64,000 nt of DNA, taken from NCBI RefSeq assembly GCF_040207125.1, contig NZ_CP157940.1, positions 2,356,001 to 2,420,000 on the forward strand, read 5' to 3'. The stretch comes from Lacrimispora sp. BS-2 (GTDB taxonomy: Bacteria > Bacillota > Clostridia > Lachnospirales > Lachnospiraceae). How positions within the stretch are numbered: the first letter of the stretch is position 1; every line of letters begins with the position of its first letter. The notes beneath the pieces were generated by a model. The model was not told where the DNA came from and did not search any database. It saw only the letters and a program-made list of their open reading frames with translations. This document shows, piece by piece, positions 43,387 to 50,926 of the stretch. The position numbers and the translations under genes were made by a program.

Positions 43387-44571
43387 TTACTCCTCCCCAC
43401 CTTGTTCATCCGACTTTTCCTGTTCTTTTATTTGGCAATCCCAGCAATAAATGTGACTTTCTACACAGGGACAGGTTCCGGATTCATCCATATTATAGTG
43501 TTTAAAGGAATACCCTGATTTTTTACTGGCATCTGGTGTACAATGCACTCCATACCAGTCACCATTGGTATAATACAAATTCATCTCTGTAGCAACATGC
43601 CCTTTCGATAAGGTACCATATACTAATTTATCAGCCTGAAAAATCGTCACCTCACCTTCCGGATAATCATCTTTCCAATTACACTGAATTCGATAGGTAT
43701 TGCTGCGGTATGCAGTTCCTGTTCCATTCCGTAAGCCTTTTTCCCAGTTTCCTGCATAGATCCGGCTTGTCTGCTTTAAATCCGGTCCATAAAAGCAGAT
43801 TCCATAGCCACTTCTAAGCCCATTCGCATCATAACCGCCAATATAATATTCTTCGCCCGGTTTCAGTATAGGCATATCCTTCTCATCTGTATAATAAGTT
43901 TCCAGAAGTGCTATGACTCCATCGTGCCCTCCTTCATGGTATGCTGACCACATATCCATGGATAAAACTGCAGTTTCACAGGTTTCTTTTTTATTTAAGA
44001 CCAAAGACAGCTGCTTCATACCTTCTAAATCTTCACGGTCAATATAGAACTGGATCAAATCTTCCAGATACTCTGGCTTCATTCTATCAAAAAGCTCCAT
44101 ATCATCGATATTTCTGCTTATAGCATCAAAATCACCTTCCTGTCCCTTGATAACAAACAACAGTGATATAAATTCCGGGTTCCCAGTCTGGCTATATGCC
44201 ATCTGTGCCATGGTTGCAGCTTCCGGCAAATCCGTGATCTGGCGGATCAGGTCACTCAAGCGAGCGATATCTTCCGGCTGTGAATTCTGGTTTGCTGCAT
44301 ATAGCAGAAAGGAAGCTGCTTCTTTTGGTTTCCCTGTATGTTCATAAGCAACTGCCAGATTCTTGTAAGCCTCTGCATTCTTTGGATCGATCTGAATCAC
44401 TGCGGTAAAGGCCAAAATTGCTTTATCGTAATTCGCCTCTTTTAAGTACTTTACTCCCAAGTCGAAGTTCTCCTGGAAATTTCCAGAAGACACCTTTTTA
44501 CTGCATCCGGCCATACCTGCTAAAAAGCAGATAATCAGAGCTGATACCAGGATTATTTTTTTCTTTTTCAT
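43387..44571 (-). CDS. TPR/MORN lipoprotein B
   Basis: About 394 residues from the ATG at 44571 (AAGGAG site); the frame is open further upstream but crosses the phosphatase stop. The lipobox is GMAGC (Cys near 23). TPRs run from about 30 to 240, and MORN-like motifs (YAGNWEKGLRNGTGTAYRSN) lie near 280-320. A cysteine-rich tail (CPCVESHIYCWDCQ) is unlike its paralogues and may bind metal or form disulfides. It sits between the PP2C gene and lipoprotein A. Confidence 0.7.
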   Translation of the reverse strand: MKKKKIILVSALIICFLAGMAGCSKKVSSGNFQENFDLGVKYLKEANYDKAILAFTAVIQIDPKNAEAYKNLAVAYEHTGKPKEAASFLLYAANQNSQPEDIARLSDLIRQITDLPEAATMAQMAYSQTGNPEFISLLFVIKGQEGDFDAISRNIDDMELFDRMKPEYLEDLIQFYIDREDLEGMKQLSLVLNKKETCETAVLSMDMWSAYHEGGHDGVIALLETYYTDEKDMPILKPGEEYYIGGYDANGLRSGYGICFYGPDLKQTSRIYAGNWEKGLRNGTGTAYRSNTYRIQCNWKDDYPEGEVTIFQADKLVYGTLSKGHVATEMNLYYTNGDWYGVHCTPDASKKSGYSFKHYNMDESGTCPCVESHIYCWDCQIKEQEKSDEQGGEE

Positions 44572-44590
44572 TTTCTCCTTTTCCTCCCCC

Positions 44591-45370
44591 TTATCTTCTA
44601 AACCAGTCAAACATAAATGGTGTTTTATTTTTGCAATACACAATTATCGCCGACAGGTTATCTGGTGCATCATTTGAATATCCTTCTTCTCTTAATTTAT
44701 TTAAAGCAGAGCGTATATCCTCTGCATTTTTTGCATTGCTTATATTCTGTATCATTTCTTCTTCTTCACAATACCGGTATAAACCGTCACTGCATAAAAG
44801 AAATTTCTGGTTTTTCTTCAAACGATCAGTGCAGCTAAAAATATCAACGCTTTCTTCCGTCCCCACTGCCTGTGTCAATTTTCCATAGTACTTGTGCTTT
44901 TTTTGTTCTTCGACCGTGTACCTTCGCTTTGTTTCCTCCAGATTTTCCCATACATGTGCCACGGTCAGCTGGCGTATCTTCCCCGATTCATAACTGTAAA
45001 TCCGGCTGTCACCAACTGACAAAACCCCATACTTCTCATGGCAAAGGAACAGAATCATCACTGTAGAGCCACAGACCTGGCCCTGATTACACTTCTCCCA
45101 AATTTCCCGGTTAATTTCCAGCAATTCCTGATGCAGCGATTCCATATAATCTTCAAATCGTCCTGGATCCCAGCTGTTTTTCTGTTCTTGCCACCATCTG
45201 GACATACCATCCCGGATCATTCCACTGGCCACTTCTCCACTGGCATGACCTCCCATTCCATCTGCAACAAAATACAGGCCCACTTCTCCATGGCAGAACA
45301 TTCCAACCGCATCCTGATTCACTTTTCTCTTTAATCCACTGTCGGTGATCCCATTGTAAAGTATCTCCAT
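44591..45370 (-). CDS. PP2C-family Ser/Thr protein phosphatase
   Basis: 259 residues, cytoplasmic. Metal-binding aspartates are visible in the N-terminal NQDAVG segment, FVADGMGGHASGEVAS, a GDSRIYSY motif, LLCSDGLYRY and the C-terminal DAPDNLSAIIVY. It has the standard bacterial PP2C (PrpC/PstP-like) length. It should reverse the Ser/Thr phosphorylation made by the kinase encoded at 59,010-61,196 in the same locus. It lies directly after a VWA-FHA gene and starts with an AGGAGAG site. Confidence 0.92.
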   Translation of the reverse strand: MEILYNGITDSGLKRKVNQDAVGMFCHGEVGLYFVADGMGGHASGEVASGMIRDGMSRWWQEQKNSWDPGRFEDYMESLHQELLEINREIWEKCNQGQVCGSTVMILFLCHEKYGVLSVGDSRIYSYESGKIRQLTVAHVWENLEETKRRYTVEEQKKHKYYGKLTQAVGTEESVDIFSCTDRLKKNQKFLLCSDGLYRYCEEEEMIQNISNAKNAEDIRSALNKLREEGYSNDAPDNLSAIIVYCKNKTPFMFDWFRR

Positions 45371-45397
45371 GGCCTGCTCTCCTGTTACTTCTTTCTT

Positions 45398-46936
45398 TTA
45401 CTTGATTGTAACTTTCATAGATAAACGTCCCAATCCAAGAACCGTGCCTGAATATATCTCTTCTTTGCCAGCGATCAGCCTTCCATCAACTTTGGTTCCG
45501 TTAGAAGAGCCTTCATCAATTACATAATATCTTCTGTCCTCATTCACGATACGGCAATGTTTTCCTGATACTGACTTTTCATAACTGATCATAATATTGC
45601 AAGCACTGCTTCGTCCAATCAGGATGAAATTTTGCAAATCACCCCGGAATTCCTTGGATGGATCTTCACAATCTGTAAGCAGCAAAATTGTCGGTTTTTC
45701 AGAAAACATTAATTCCGTCTTCTCATCATTTTCTTCTGGCTGATGGACAATTCCTGTGTCTTCTATTTCCCGGGGTCTGTTGGCTGTTGGTTCTTGTCCT
45801 TTAACCGGTCCTCCCCCATAAGTTTCAAATTCAGGCGTCTTTCTGCCAACTTTCAGGAACAATACCACACCCAGGGCAATAAGCAGTACAGCCACACCCG
45901 CAATGACGTACCAGTAAGCCTTTAGCATATCCGGCAATTTATTTGAAGGTTCAGGCTCCTGCAATGTCGCCGGCTCTGGTTCTTCCTCTGCTTCTGTGGC
46001 CTCTTCTGCCGTTGTTTTAAGTTCTGTTCCCGGTTCTTCCTGACCAAATGGCATTTTAACGCTGGCATTAGTCTTATATTCCCCGGCAGTAGTCTGAACA
46101 GTTAATTGAGAATTATAATTTCCGCCATCTCTCAGTTCTGCAGGAACCGTCGCAGTTACACAAACCAAATTTCTGTCATTTGCAATATCCTGTAAAATGG
46201 TACTGGTATCACTGATCTCATCCAAAACATATGGAGTTCCTAACGTTCTTCTGGACAATTCAAACAGATTCTGCAGTTCTTGTGTATGCCCTTTGTTCCT
46301 GGAACCTAAGACATAGATCGGATAATTAGTTTTGCCCAGCTGGTCATATAATTCCTCTTTTGTATAGCCAAGAATCTTATTATCCATGCCATCGGATATC
46401 AATATGATTCTTTTATAAGCATCGCCAGCCTGGGAATTCAAAAAATTCACTGTTTCATATACATTATCAATGATGTAAGCATCTTTATCTTCATATGCAG
46501 TGCTTTCCACCATAGTATGTAAAAATGCATAGTCATCAGTAAAAGCACTCATGAAGGATAGCTCTTCTCCAATACCTACAAAACAGAACTGTTCATATTC
46601 CATTGGATCAGTCACCAAACCGACCAGTATATCCTGAATTTTGGTTCTGTTTTCCCTGGATATGGACAGAGAATTATCCCACATTACAAGAGTCTGCATC
46701 GGAATTTCCAAATCAGTAAGCCTGCTTGCTTTTATCTCCTCACAGCCTTTGGTTCCTATCTGATAACTGACATTCTGGATATCTCCATCGATTCCCTGGA
46801 CGTACAGGCATATTTCCTCATCCTTTGTAACTGATTCGACAACTTTCCCGGCATTTGCTGCCTGCACCGGTATCGTCATCAGCAAAACCAGCACAAGGAT
46901 CAGTCCCCTCATCCTGCGTATCTTATCTTTCCCCAT
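45398..46936 (-). CDS. VWA-TM-FHA membrane protein
   Basis: About 512 residues from the ATG at 46936 (GAGGTG site). Signal or anchor helix at about 8-28; a von Willebrand A domain (about 75-255) with MIDAS DNSLS; an acidic, Thr-rich linker; a membrane helix near 340-362; and a C-terminal cytoplasmic FHA domain (about 415-512) with ILIGRSSACNI, SVSGKHCRI and GSSNGTKVDG. It can bind a ligand outside and a phosphothreonine protein inside, so it may link the kinase signal to the secretion apparatus. Its partner is unknown. Confidence 0.85.
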   Translation of the reverse strand: MGKDKIRRMRGLILVLVLLMTIPVQAANAGKVVESVTKDEEICLYVQGIDGDIQNVSYQIGTKGCEEIKASRLTDLEIPMQTLVMWDNSLSISRENRTKIQDILVGLVTDPMEYEQFCFVGIGEELSFMSAFTDDYAFLHTMVESTAYEDKDAYIIDNVYETVNFLNSQAGDAYKRIILISDGMDNKILGYTKEELYDQLGKTNYPIYVLGSRNKGHTQELQNLFELSRRTLGTPYVLDEISDTSTILQDIANDRNLVCVTATVPAELRDGGNYNSQLTVQTTAGEYKTNASVKMPFGQEEPGTELKTTAEEATEAEEEPEPATLQEPEPSNKLPDMLKAYWYVIAGVAVLLIALGVVLFLKVGRKTPEFETYGGGPVKGQEPTANRPREIEDTGIVHQPEENDEKTELMFSEKPTILLLTDCEDPSKEFRGDLQNFILIGRSSACNIMISYEKSVSGKHCRIVNEDRRYYVIDEGSSNGTKVDGRLIAGKEEIYSGTVLGLGRLSMKVTIK

Positions 46937-46984
46937 CTCACACCTCAACCCTTTTTAATTGCAGCTGTCTCTAATACTAAAATT

Positions 46985-47015
46985 GTGGCTGGAAAAGTGT
47001 TACTCTCCCAACCAC
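46985..47015 (-). terminator. Weak hairpin between the WXG100 genes and the VWA-FHA gene
   Basis: GTGGCTGG (46985-46992) and CCAACCAC (47008-47015) form an 8-bp stem with one G-U pair, followed on the minus strand by AAUUUU. It may lower expression of the downstream regulatory genes relative to the WXG100 genes. Confidence 0.4.
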
Positions 47016-47026
47016 CTTATTTTCTA

Positions 47027-47347
47027 TTAAGAAATCACATCTCCCGACAAACTGGAAACCGCTTCTACATTGGCTTTCTCAGCAGCCTCGTATGCATCTG
47101 CCATCGCATTCAAATCGGTTACATGTTCCTGGACCATACGATTCATCTTTTCAATATCATCCTGAAGAGATTTAAATTTATTGATATATGCTGTAGATGC
47201 ATCGCCCTGCCATGCACTGCTCATTGCTGTTACCTTGCTCATCATCTCTGCTGTCAATGCAGTGATCTGCTTTCCTGCTGTACTAAACTCTCCAGATGTT
47301 GATTTTAACTGTTGCGGGGTTACTTTTAATGTTCCTTCAATTGCCAT
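47027..47347 (-). CDS. WXG100 protein 1
   Basis: 106 residues, a two-helix hairpin with the turn motif SSAWQGDAS (WQG) near 45. WXG100 proteins are secreted as dimers by EssC-type ATPases and often pilot effectors. The N-terminal MAIEGTLKVTPQQLKSTSGE resembles EsxA-like proteins. It is the last and most canonical of five paralogues in a row. Confidence 0.9.
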   Translation of the reverse strand: MAIEGTLKVTPQQLKSTSGEFSTAGKQITALTAEMMSKVTAMSSAWQGDASTAYINKFKSLQDDIEKMNRMVQEHVTDLNAMADAYEAAEKANVEAVSSLSGDVIS

Positions 47348-47398
47348 GGGGTTTCTCTCCTTTTTTATCTGATTTTTATTTACCTGCTATTTTTACTA

Positions 47399-47698
47399 TT
47401 AATAATTTCTTGTAGTTGCTGTCTCTGCGTTGGTATCTTCTGTCCGGTCATATTTTGCAGCGATTGTTTCAAGAACTGTACAGTACTTTTCGATTTCCTG
47501 ATAAAACACATTCATCTGTCCTTTATCCTTTGTAAATGCATTGTGGAATGCGGTCTTTGCCTGCCCCTCCCACATGGATGCCAGTGTTCCTTCAGAACTT
47601 TCCAGATTTCCGACCTGTGACTTAAAATTGTTATTTAGGCTTCTTAGCTCTGTAGCTGTTGATTTTAACTGTGCTGATGATACTGTAATTAATCCCAT
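47399..47698 (-). CDS. WXG100 protein 2
   Basis: 99 residues with the turn ASMWEGQAKTAF (WEG) near 43 and helices on both sides. It starts ITVSSAQLKSTATELRSLNN, like other EsxA/EsxB members. The five WXG100 proteins here differ in sequence, which suggests heterodimers or separate cargoes. Confidence 0.9.
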   Translation of the reverse strand: MGLITVSSAQLKSTATELRSLNNNFKSQVGNLESSEGTLASMWEGQAKTAFHNAFTKDKGQMNVFYQEIEKYCTVLETIAAKYDRTEDTNAETATTRNY

Positions 47699-47769
47699 TT
47701 TTTAATCCTCCTGAAATTTTAGATTTATGTTTTGTAACTTATTGCACTGAGTTATGATCCCGGGTTTTA

Positions 47770-48081
47770 TCAGTTATCCCTTTCTTCTGCAATTCTTAAA
47801 GCTTCCATCTCTGCCTCATAAATACGCTTTGCCACCGCACGGATGGTACTTGCCACCTCTCTTAAATTCTTTGATGTCTTTATAATGTCCTCCTGAAGTA
47901 TCTGTCCCTTATTTAAATACAGGCTTGCACTTTCTCCCTTCCAGCCGGCGGACAAGTTCTGCATAGTATTATTAAATTTATTATTAGAAAGATTTTGCAG
48001 ATTTTCTGCGATCTCATCCAATTCATTGGCTTTCTGCTTAGCAAGGCGAAAATCGAATTCTATGGTTCTTCTGCTTGACAT
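47770..48081 (-). CDS. WXG100 protein 3
   Basis: 103 residues; the turn is SAGWKGESASLYLNK (WKG) near 47. The N-terminus is basic and lacks the usual S/T-rich start. The C-terminal helix is strongly charged (AKRIYEAEMEALRIAEERDN). Confidence 0.86.
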   Translation of the reverse strand: MSSRRTIEFDFRLAKQKANELDEIAENLQNLSNNKFNNTMQNLSAGWKGESASLYLNKGQILQEDIIKTSKNLREVASTIRAVAKRIYEAEMEALRIAEERDN

Positions 48082-48095
48082 CTTCTCTTTACCTC

Positions 48096-48458
48096 CTATT
48101 CTATCAAATCACTTGGCAATGAGCTGATGTACTCTTCTATCTCAAGTTCTGCATCTGTATATGTCCGGGCAATGGACACTAAATCTCTCGGATGTTCTTC
48201 CAGCCTTCTGATGATTTCATCAATATTAGTTTTCTGGTCTTCATAAGCCTTTCTGTGGGCATCCCCTGCTTCCCCAATCCAGTAGGTCTTTGTTCTGTTA
48301 ATGGAAGTATTTAAATTATCAAACTCCATCCGGACTTTTTTTATCAGGGAAGATACTTCATTCGCTTTTGCATTCAACACTTCCGGAGTCACTTTAAATG
48401 TTACACTTCCAAACAATGATTTTAAGGCATCTATGTCTCTTGGCTGTAAAATTGCCAT
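48096..48458 (-). CDS. WXG100 protein 4, longer variant
   Basis: 120 residues with a WIG turn (KTYWIGEAGDAHRKAY) near 60 and about 15 extra N-terminal residues compared with its neighbours. It has an acidic C-terminal tail, DLIE. The start follows AAGGAGG. Confidence 0.82.
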   Translation of the reverse strand: MAILQPRDIDALKSLFGSVTFKVTPEVLNAKANEVSSLIKKVRMEFDNLNTSINRTKTYWIGEAGDAHRKAYEDQKTNIDEIIRRLEEHPRDLVSIARTYTDAELEIEEYISSLPSDLIE

Positions 48459-48476
48459 GCCGCTCTGCCTCCTTCT

Positions 48477-48779
48477 CTATATTTTAATGGCTGCAACCGT
48501 ACTGTGTACCTGATTTTCACACTTGTCATACTCTGTTTTAGCAAATCTCAAGCTTTCAACAAGGCTGTCTATGCTCTTACACAACTCTTCCATTGACTCT
48601 TTGTCGTTGGTAAACTGAGTTGTAAATGCTGCATTTGCCTTACCATCCCACATGGTATTCAGTTCCGTTATTTCCTGAAACATCTGAGTCATATCAGCCC
48701 TAATCGCTTTTACAGTGTTTTCAATATCATCTGTATCTGCCGCCAGTGCACTGGTGTTAACTTCTATTATCTCTGCCAT
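48477..48779 (-). CDS. WXG100 protein 5
   Basis: 100 residues with the turn NTMWDGKANAAFTTQF (WDG) near 43. It is first of the five WXG100 genes and follows the coiled-coil gene by 14 bases. Confidence 0.88.
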   Translation of the reverse strand: MAEIIEVNTSALAADTDDIENTVKAIRADMTQMFQEITELNTMWDGKANAAFTTQFTNDKESMEELCKSIDSLVESLRFAKTEYDKCENQVHSTVAAIKI

Positions 48780-48793
48780 CCCGTTTTTCCTTT

Positions 48794-49153
48794 CTAATAA
48801 AAATGAAACTTTGATATAGTGTTCTGTATATTTCCGATATCACTGTATCCTGGTGTCCCTTTTCTTGTCCAAATTCGGGATTGGGTACATTCATCTGTGA
48901 TACGTCTTTCATTCTGCCGGTAACAGGCAGCGGCTCTGCTTAATACAAACATCATCTGCCGAAGAGTTTCCTGCTCTTCTTCCAGGTGTGAAATATGCTT
49001 TTGCAAAGTGGCATTGACTTCTTCCAGACCAGATAGTGAATGCAATGCCTTCACTACGTCACAGGCTTCTGATATCTGATTATTCAGCTGCCTTATCTGG
49101 CTTTGCAGTTCGCTGTAGGTATATTCCATCTGATTGACTACTGCCTTAAACAT
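48794..49153 (-). CDS. Coiled-coil protein opening the WXG100 operon
   Basis: 119 residues, mostly helical: residues 1-95 are a likely two-helix coiled coil (ELQSQIRQLNNQISEACDVV and HISHLEEEQETLRQMMFVLS). No WXG motif is present. A cluster of basic and polar residues ends it. The gene has its own promoter at 49,188-49,217. It may be a partner or chaperone of the WXG100 proteins, which is a guess from position. Confidence 0.55.
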   Translation of the reverse strand: MFKAVVNQMEYTYSELQSQIRQLNNQISEACDVVKALHSLSGLEEVNATLQKHISHLEEEQETLRQMMFVLSRAAACYRQNERRITDECTQSRIWTRKGTPGYSDIGNIQNTISKFHFY

Positions 49154-49187
49154 TTTTCACTCCTTTCTTCCTCCGTTCCATGATCAG

Positions 49188-49217
49188 ATTATAACATGGA
49201 GAAGAAATATTCGTTAA
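49188..49217 (-). promoter_or_regulatory. Internal promoter for the WXG100 operon
   Basis: Minus-strand TTAACG (49212-49217), 18 bases, TATAAT (49188-49193), starting about 30 bases before the ribosome site of the coiled-coil gene. It would let the WXG100 proteins be expressed apart from the EssC operon. Confidence 0.6.
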
Positions 49218-49268
49218 TTTTCAGATAAATGACACTTTTATGGGGATAAACAGCACTTTCAACTGCTT

Positions 49269-49517
49269 TTATACCAATATCAACTTATTTCCAGTAGTCA
49301 TACCCTCATCATGCAATGTCAGACTTCTTGACAAAACCCTTTTTCCATCTACCGCACACAGCATCAGCTCTGATGGATTGCCTGTCAGCTCACACTGTTC
49401 CTTCTGACAGATCATAGCTGTGATCTCTTCCATCACTATTTCAATTCTGGAATACTCATCAAGGCTGAAATCATATGTCTGACTTACGCTTGGCACATAA
49501 ATATCCACTAATATCAT
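49269..49517 (-). CDS. YukD/EsaB-like ubiquitin-fold protein
   Basis: 82 residues. The start MILVDIYVPSVSQTYDFSLD and the end GMTTGNKLILV are typical of the YukD family, a ubiquitin-like protein needed for type VII secretion in B. subtilis and S. aureus. It is encoded between a 222-residue protein and the WXG100 promoter, 4 bases after the former. Confidence 0.8.
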   Translation of the reverse strand: MILVDIYVPSVSQTYDFSLDEYSRIEIVMEEITAMICQKEQCELTGNPSELMLCAVDGKRVLSRSLTLHDEGMTTGNKLILV

Positions 49518-49521
49518 CTCT

Positions 49522-50190
49522 TTACACCCCCAGCAGCTTCATTACTTCTTCAATGGTTTTCTGTTTTGAATAACTCCATATTCTGATCACATCACTTTTC
49601 ACCATAATCCGGTCTTCAAGTTCCAGGCTCTGTATCCAGACACTTCCTATGGTCTGTTCATTATTGATATCCATAAGTTCATATACGGCCTGGAGACCTT
49701 CCAACGGCTCTTCAAATTCTTCTACTGCCTTCTCAATACACGATTCTTCTATAATAACTTCTGCTACACAACTATCTAAAAAGCTTCCTTCTTCATATAA
49801 ATACTGCTCAAAATGTTCTGTATCGATCAAACTGGCCTTTAAAGCCTTCGCATCCCGGCTGCTCAACTGAGTGACCACACAATGATCTTCTCCCAGATAG
49901 CAGCATCTGTCCGAACCATTCCCATCATTCTCACGAATCCACAGAACACGCCCGGCATCTTTGATCACCTGGAACAGGACATTGAACTCCGGTGATAAAA
50001 CAAAACCGTCATTCACCGCTTTCATATACCCCATCTGTACCATATGATACATGGTTTGATACACTTCATTATCATCTGCCTGTTCCTGATCCTTCATCAC
50101 AAATCCGTAGACCCGATGCATCCCTTTGCTTGCTGCCAAAGTCATAAATTCCAATTCATTTAATATGTAAGTATCCATCATATTCCTCAT
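49522..50190 (-). CDS. Secretion-locus protein of unknown function, 222 residues
   Basis: A soluble alpha/beta protein with no membrane segment or signal peptide. The middle (SRDAKALKASLIDTEHFEQY) and the end (VWIQSLELEDRIMVKSDVIR then IWSYSKQKTIEEVMKLLG) suggest an EspG-like or pleckstrin-like fold, but I cannot name a family. It lies between the LytTR gene and yukD. A chaperone for secreted proteins is one possibility. Confidence 0.45.
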   Translation of the reverse strand: MRNMMDTYILNELEFMTLAASKGMHRVYGFVMKDQEQADDNEVYQTMYHMVQMGYMKAVNDGFVLSPEFNVLFQVIKDAGRVLWIRENDGNGSDRCCYLGEDHCVVTQLSSRDAKALKASLIDTEHFEQYLYEEGSFLDSCVAEVIIEESCIEKAVEEFEEPLEGLQAVYELMDINNEQTIGSVWIQSLELEDRIMVKSDVIRIWSYSKQKTIEEVMKLLGV

Positions 50191-50209
50191 ACCTTTTCGG
50201 GTTACACAA

Positions 50210-50920
50210 CTACTTCAGATTTTTTACTGCTGCCTTGTAGCTTCTGGATAAAGGCACTGAGATATCTTTTTCCAAAAAAATCACATTTTTTGAAAGCTGC
50301 ACTTCCCGTATTTTACCTTTATGCACTATAAATCCCCGATGGCAGCGTACAAAGATATCCGGAAGCTGCCCATCTAACTGTTCTAATGTACTGTAAAAAC
50401 CAAACTCCCGGTTTTCCGTACGCAGATATACTTTTTTTTCCCTTGCTTCAAAATAATAAATCTGCTGATACGGAATCCTTGTCTTTCCCTCCCTGGTCTC
50501 TACCATAAAAGCCTCTTCGTCTGTCTTCTGGTGCTTCTTCATATAGGCATCTACAAGGTCATATAAAGTCTTACGGATCTGTTCCTCCTGCATTGGCTTA
50601 AGAAGCAGAGAAGCAGCCATTATGCTCGGTTTCATATATGCCATAGGTGAAATAGTAATATCTGCCACTAAAAGCAGCAGAGTTTCCTGATATTCTGCCC
50701 TGACTTTTTCCATGTAGGCTACTCCTCCCTCTCCTGTAATATCAAAGCAGAGAAAATCCAGCAATGGTTTTGTATCAATATATTCTTTTGTCTCTTCAAT
50801 GCTCTGAAAACCTTTGATAAGCCATTGCTCATCACTTAATCTTGCTGCCGCATCTCTGGTAATCGATTCCATACACCGCAATTCATGTTTATCTTTCCCA
50901 TAGATCAACATGGATATCAT
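50210..50920 (-). CDS. LytTR-family response regulator
   Basis: 236 residues. A receiver domain (about 1-120) with D60 in LCFDIT as the phospho-acceptor candidate and the K of LLLKP, and a LytTR DNA-binding domain (about 140-236) with FVRCHRGFIVHKGKIREVQL. No histidine kinase is encoded nearby. The gene starts 6 bases after the EssC stop and may control the WXG100 promoter at 49,188. Kinase, if any, is encoded elsewhere. Confidence 0.85.
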   Translation of the reverse strand: MISMLIYGKDKHELRCMESITRDAAARLSDEQWLIKGFQSIEETKEYIDTKPLLDFLCFDITGEGGVAYMEKVRAEYQETLLLLVADITISPMAYMKPSIMAASLLLKPMQEEQIRKTLYDLVDAYMKKHQKTDEEAFMVETREGKTRIPYQQIYYFEAREKKVYLRTENREFGFYSTLEQLDGQLPDIFVRCHRGFIVHKGKIREVQLSKNVIFLEKDISVPLSRSYKAAVKNLK

Positions 50921-50926
50921 GTTTAT

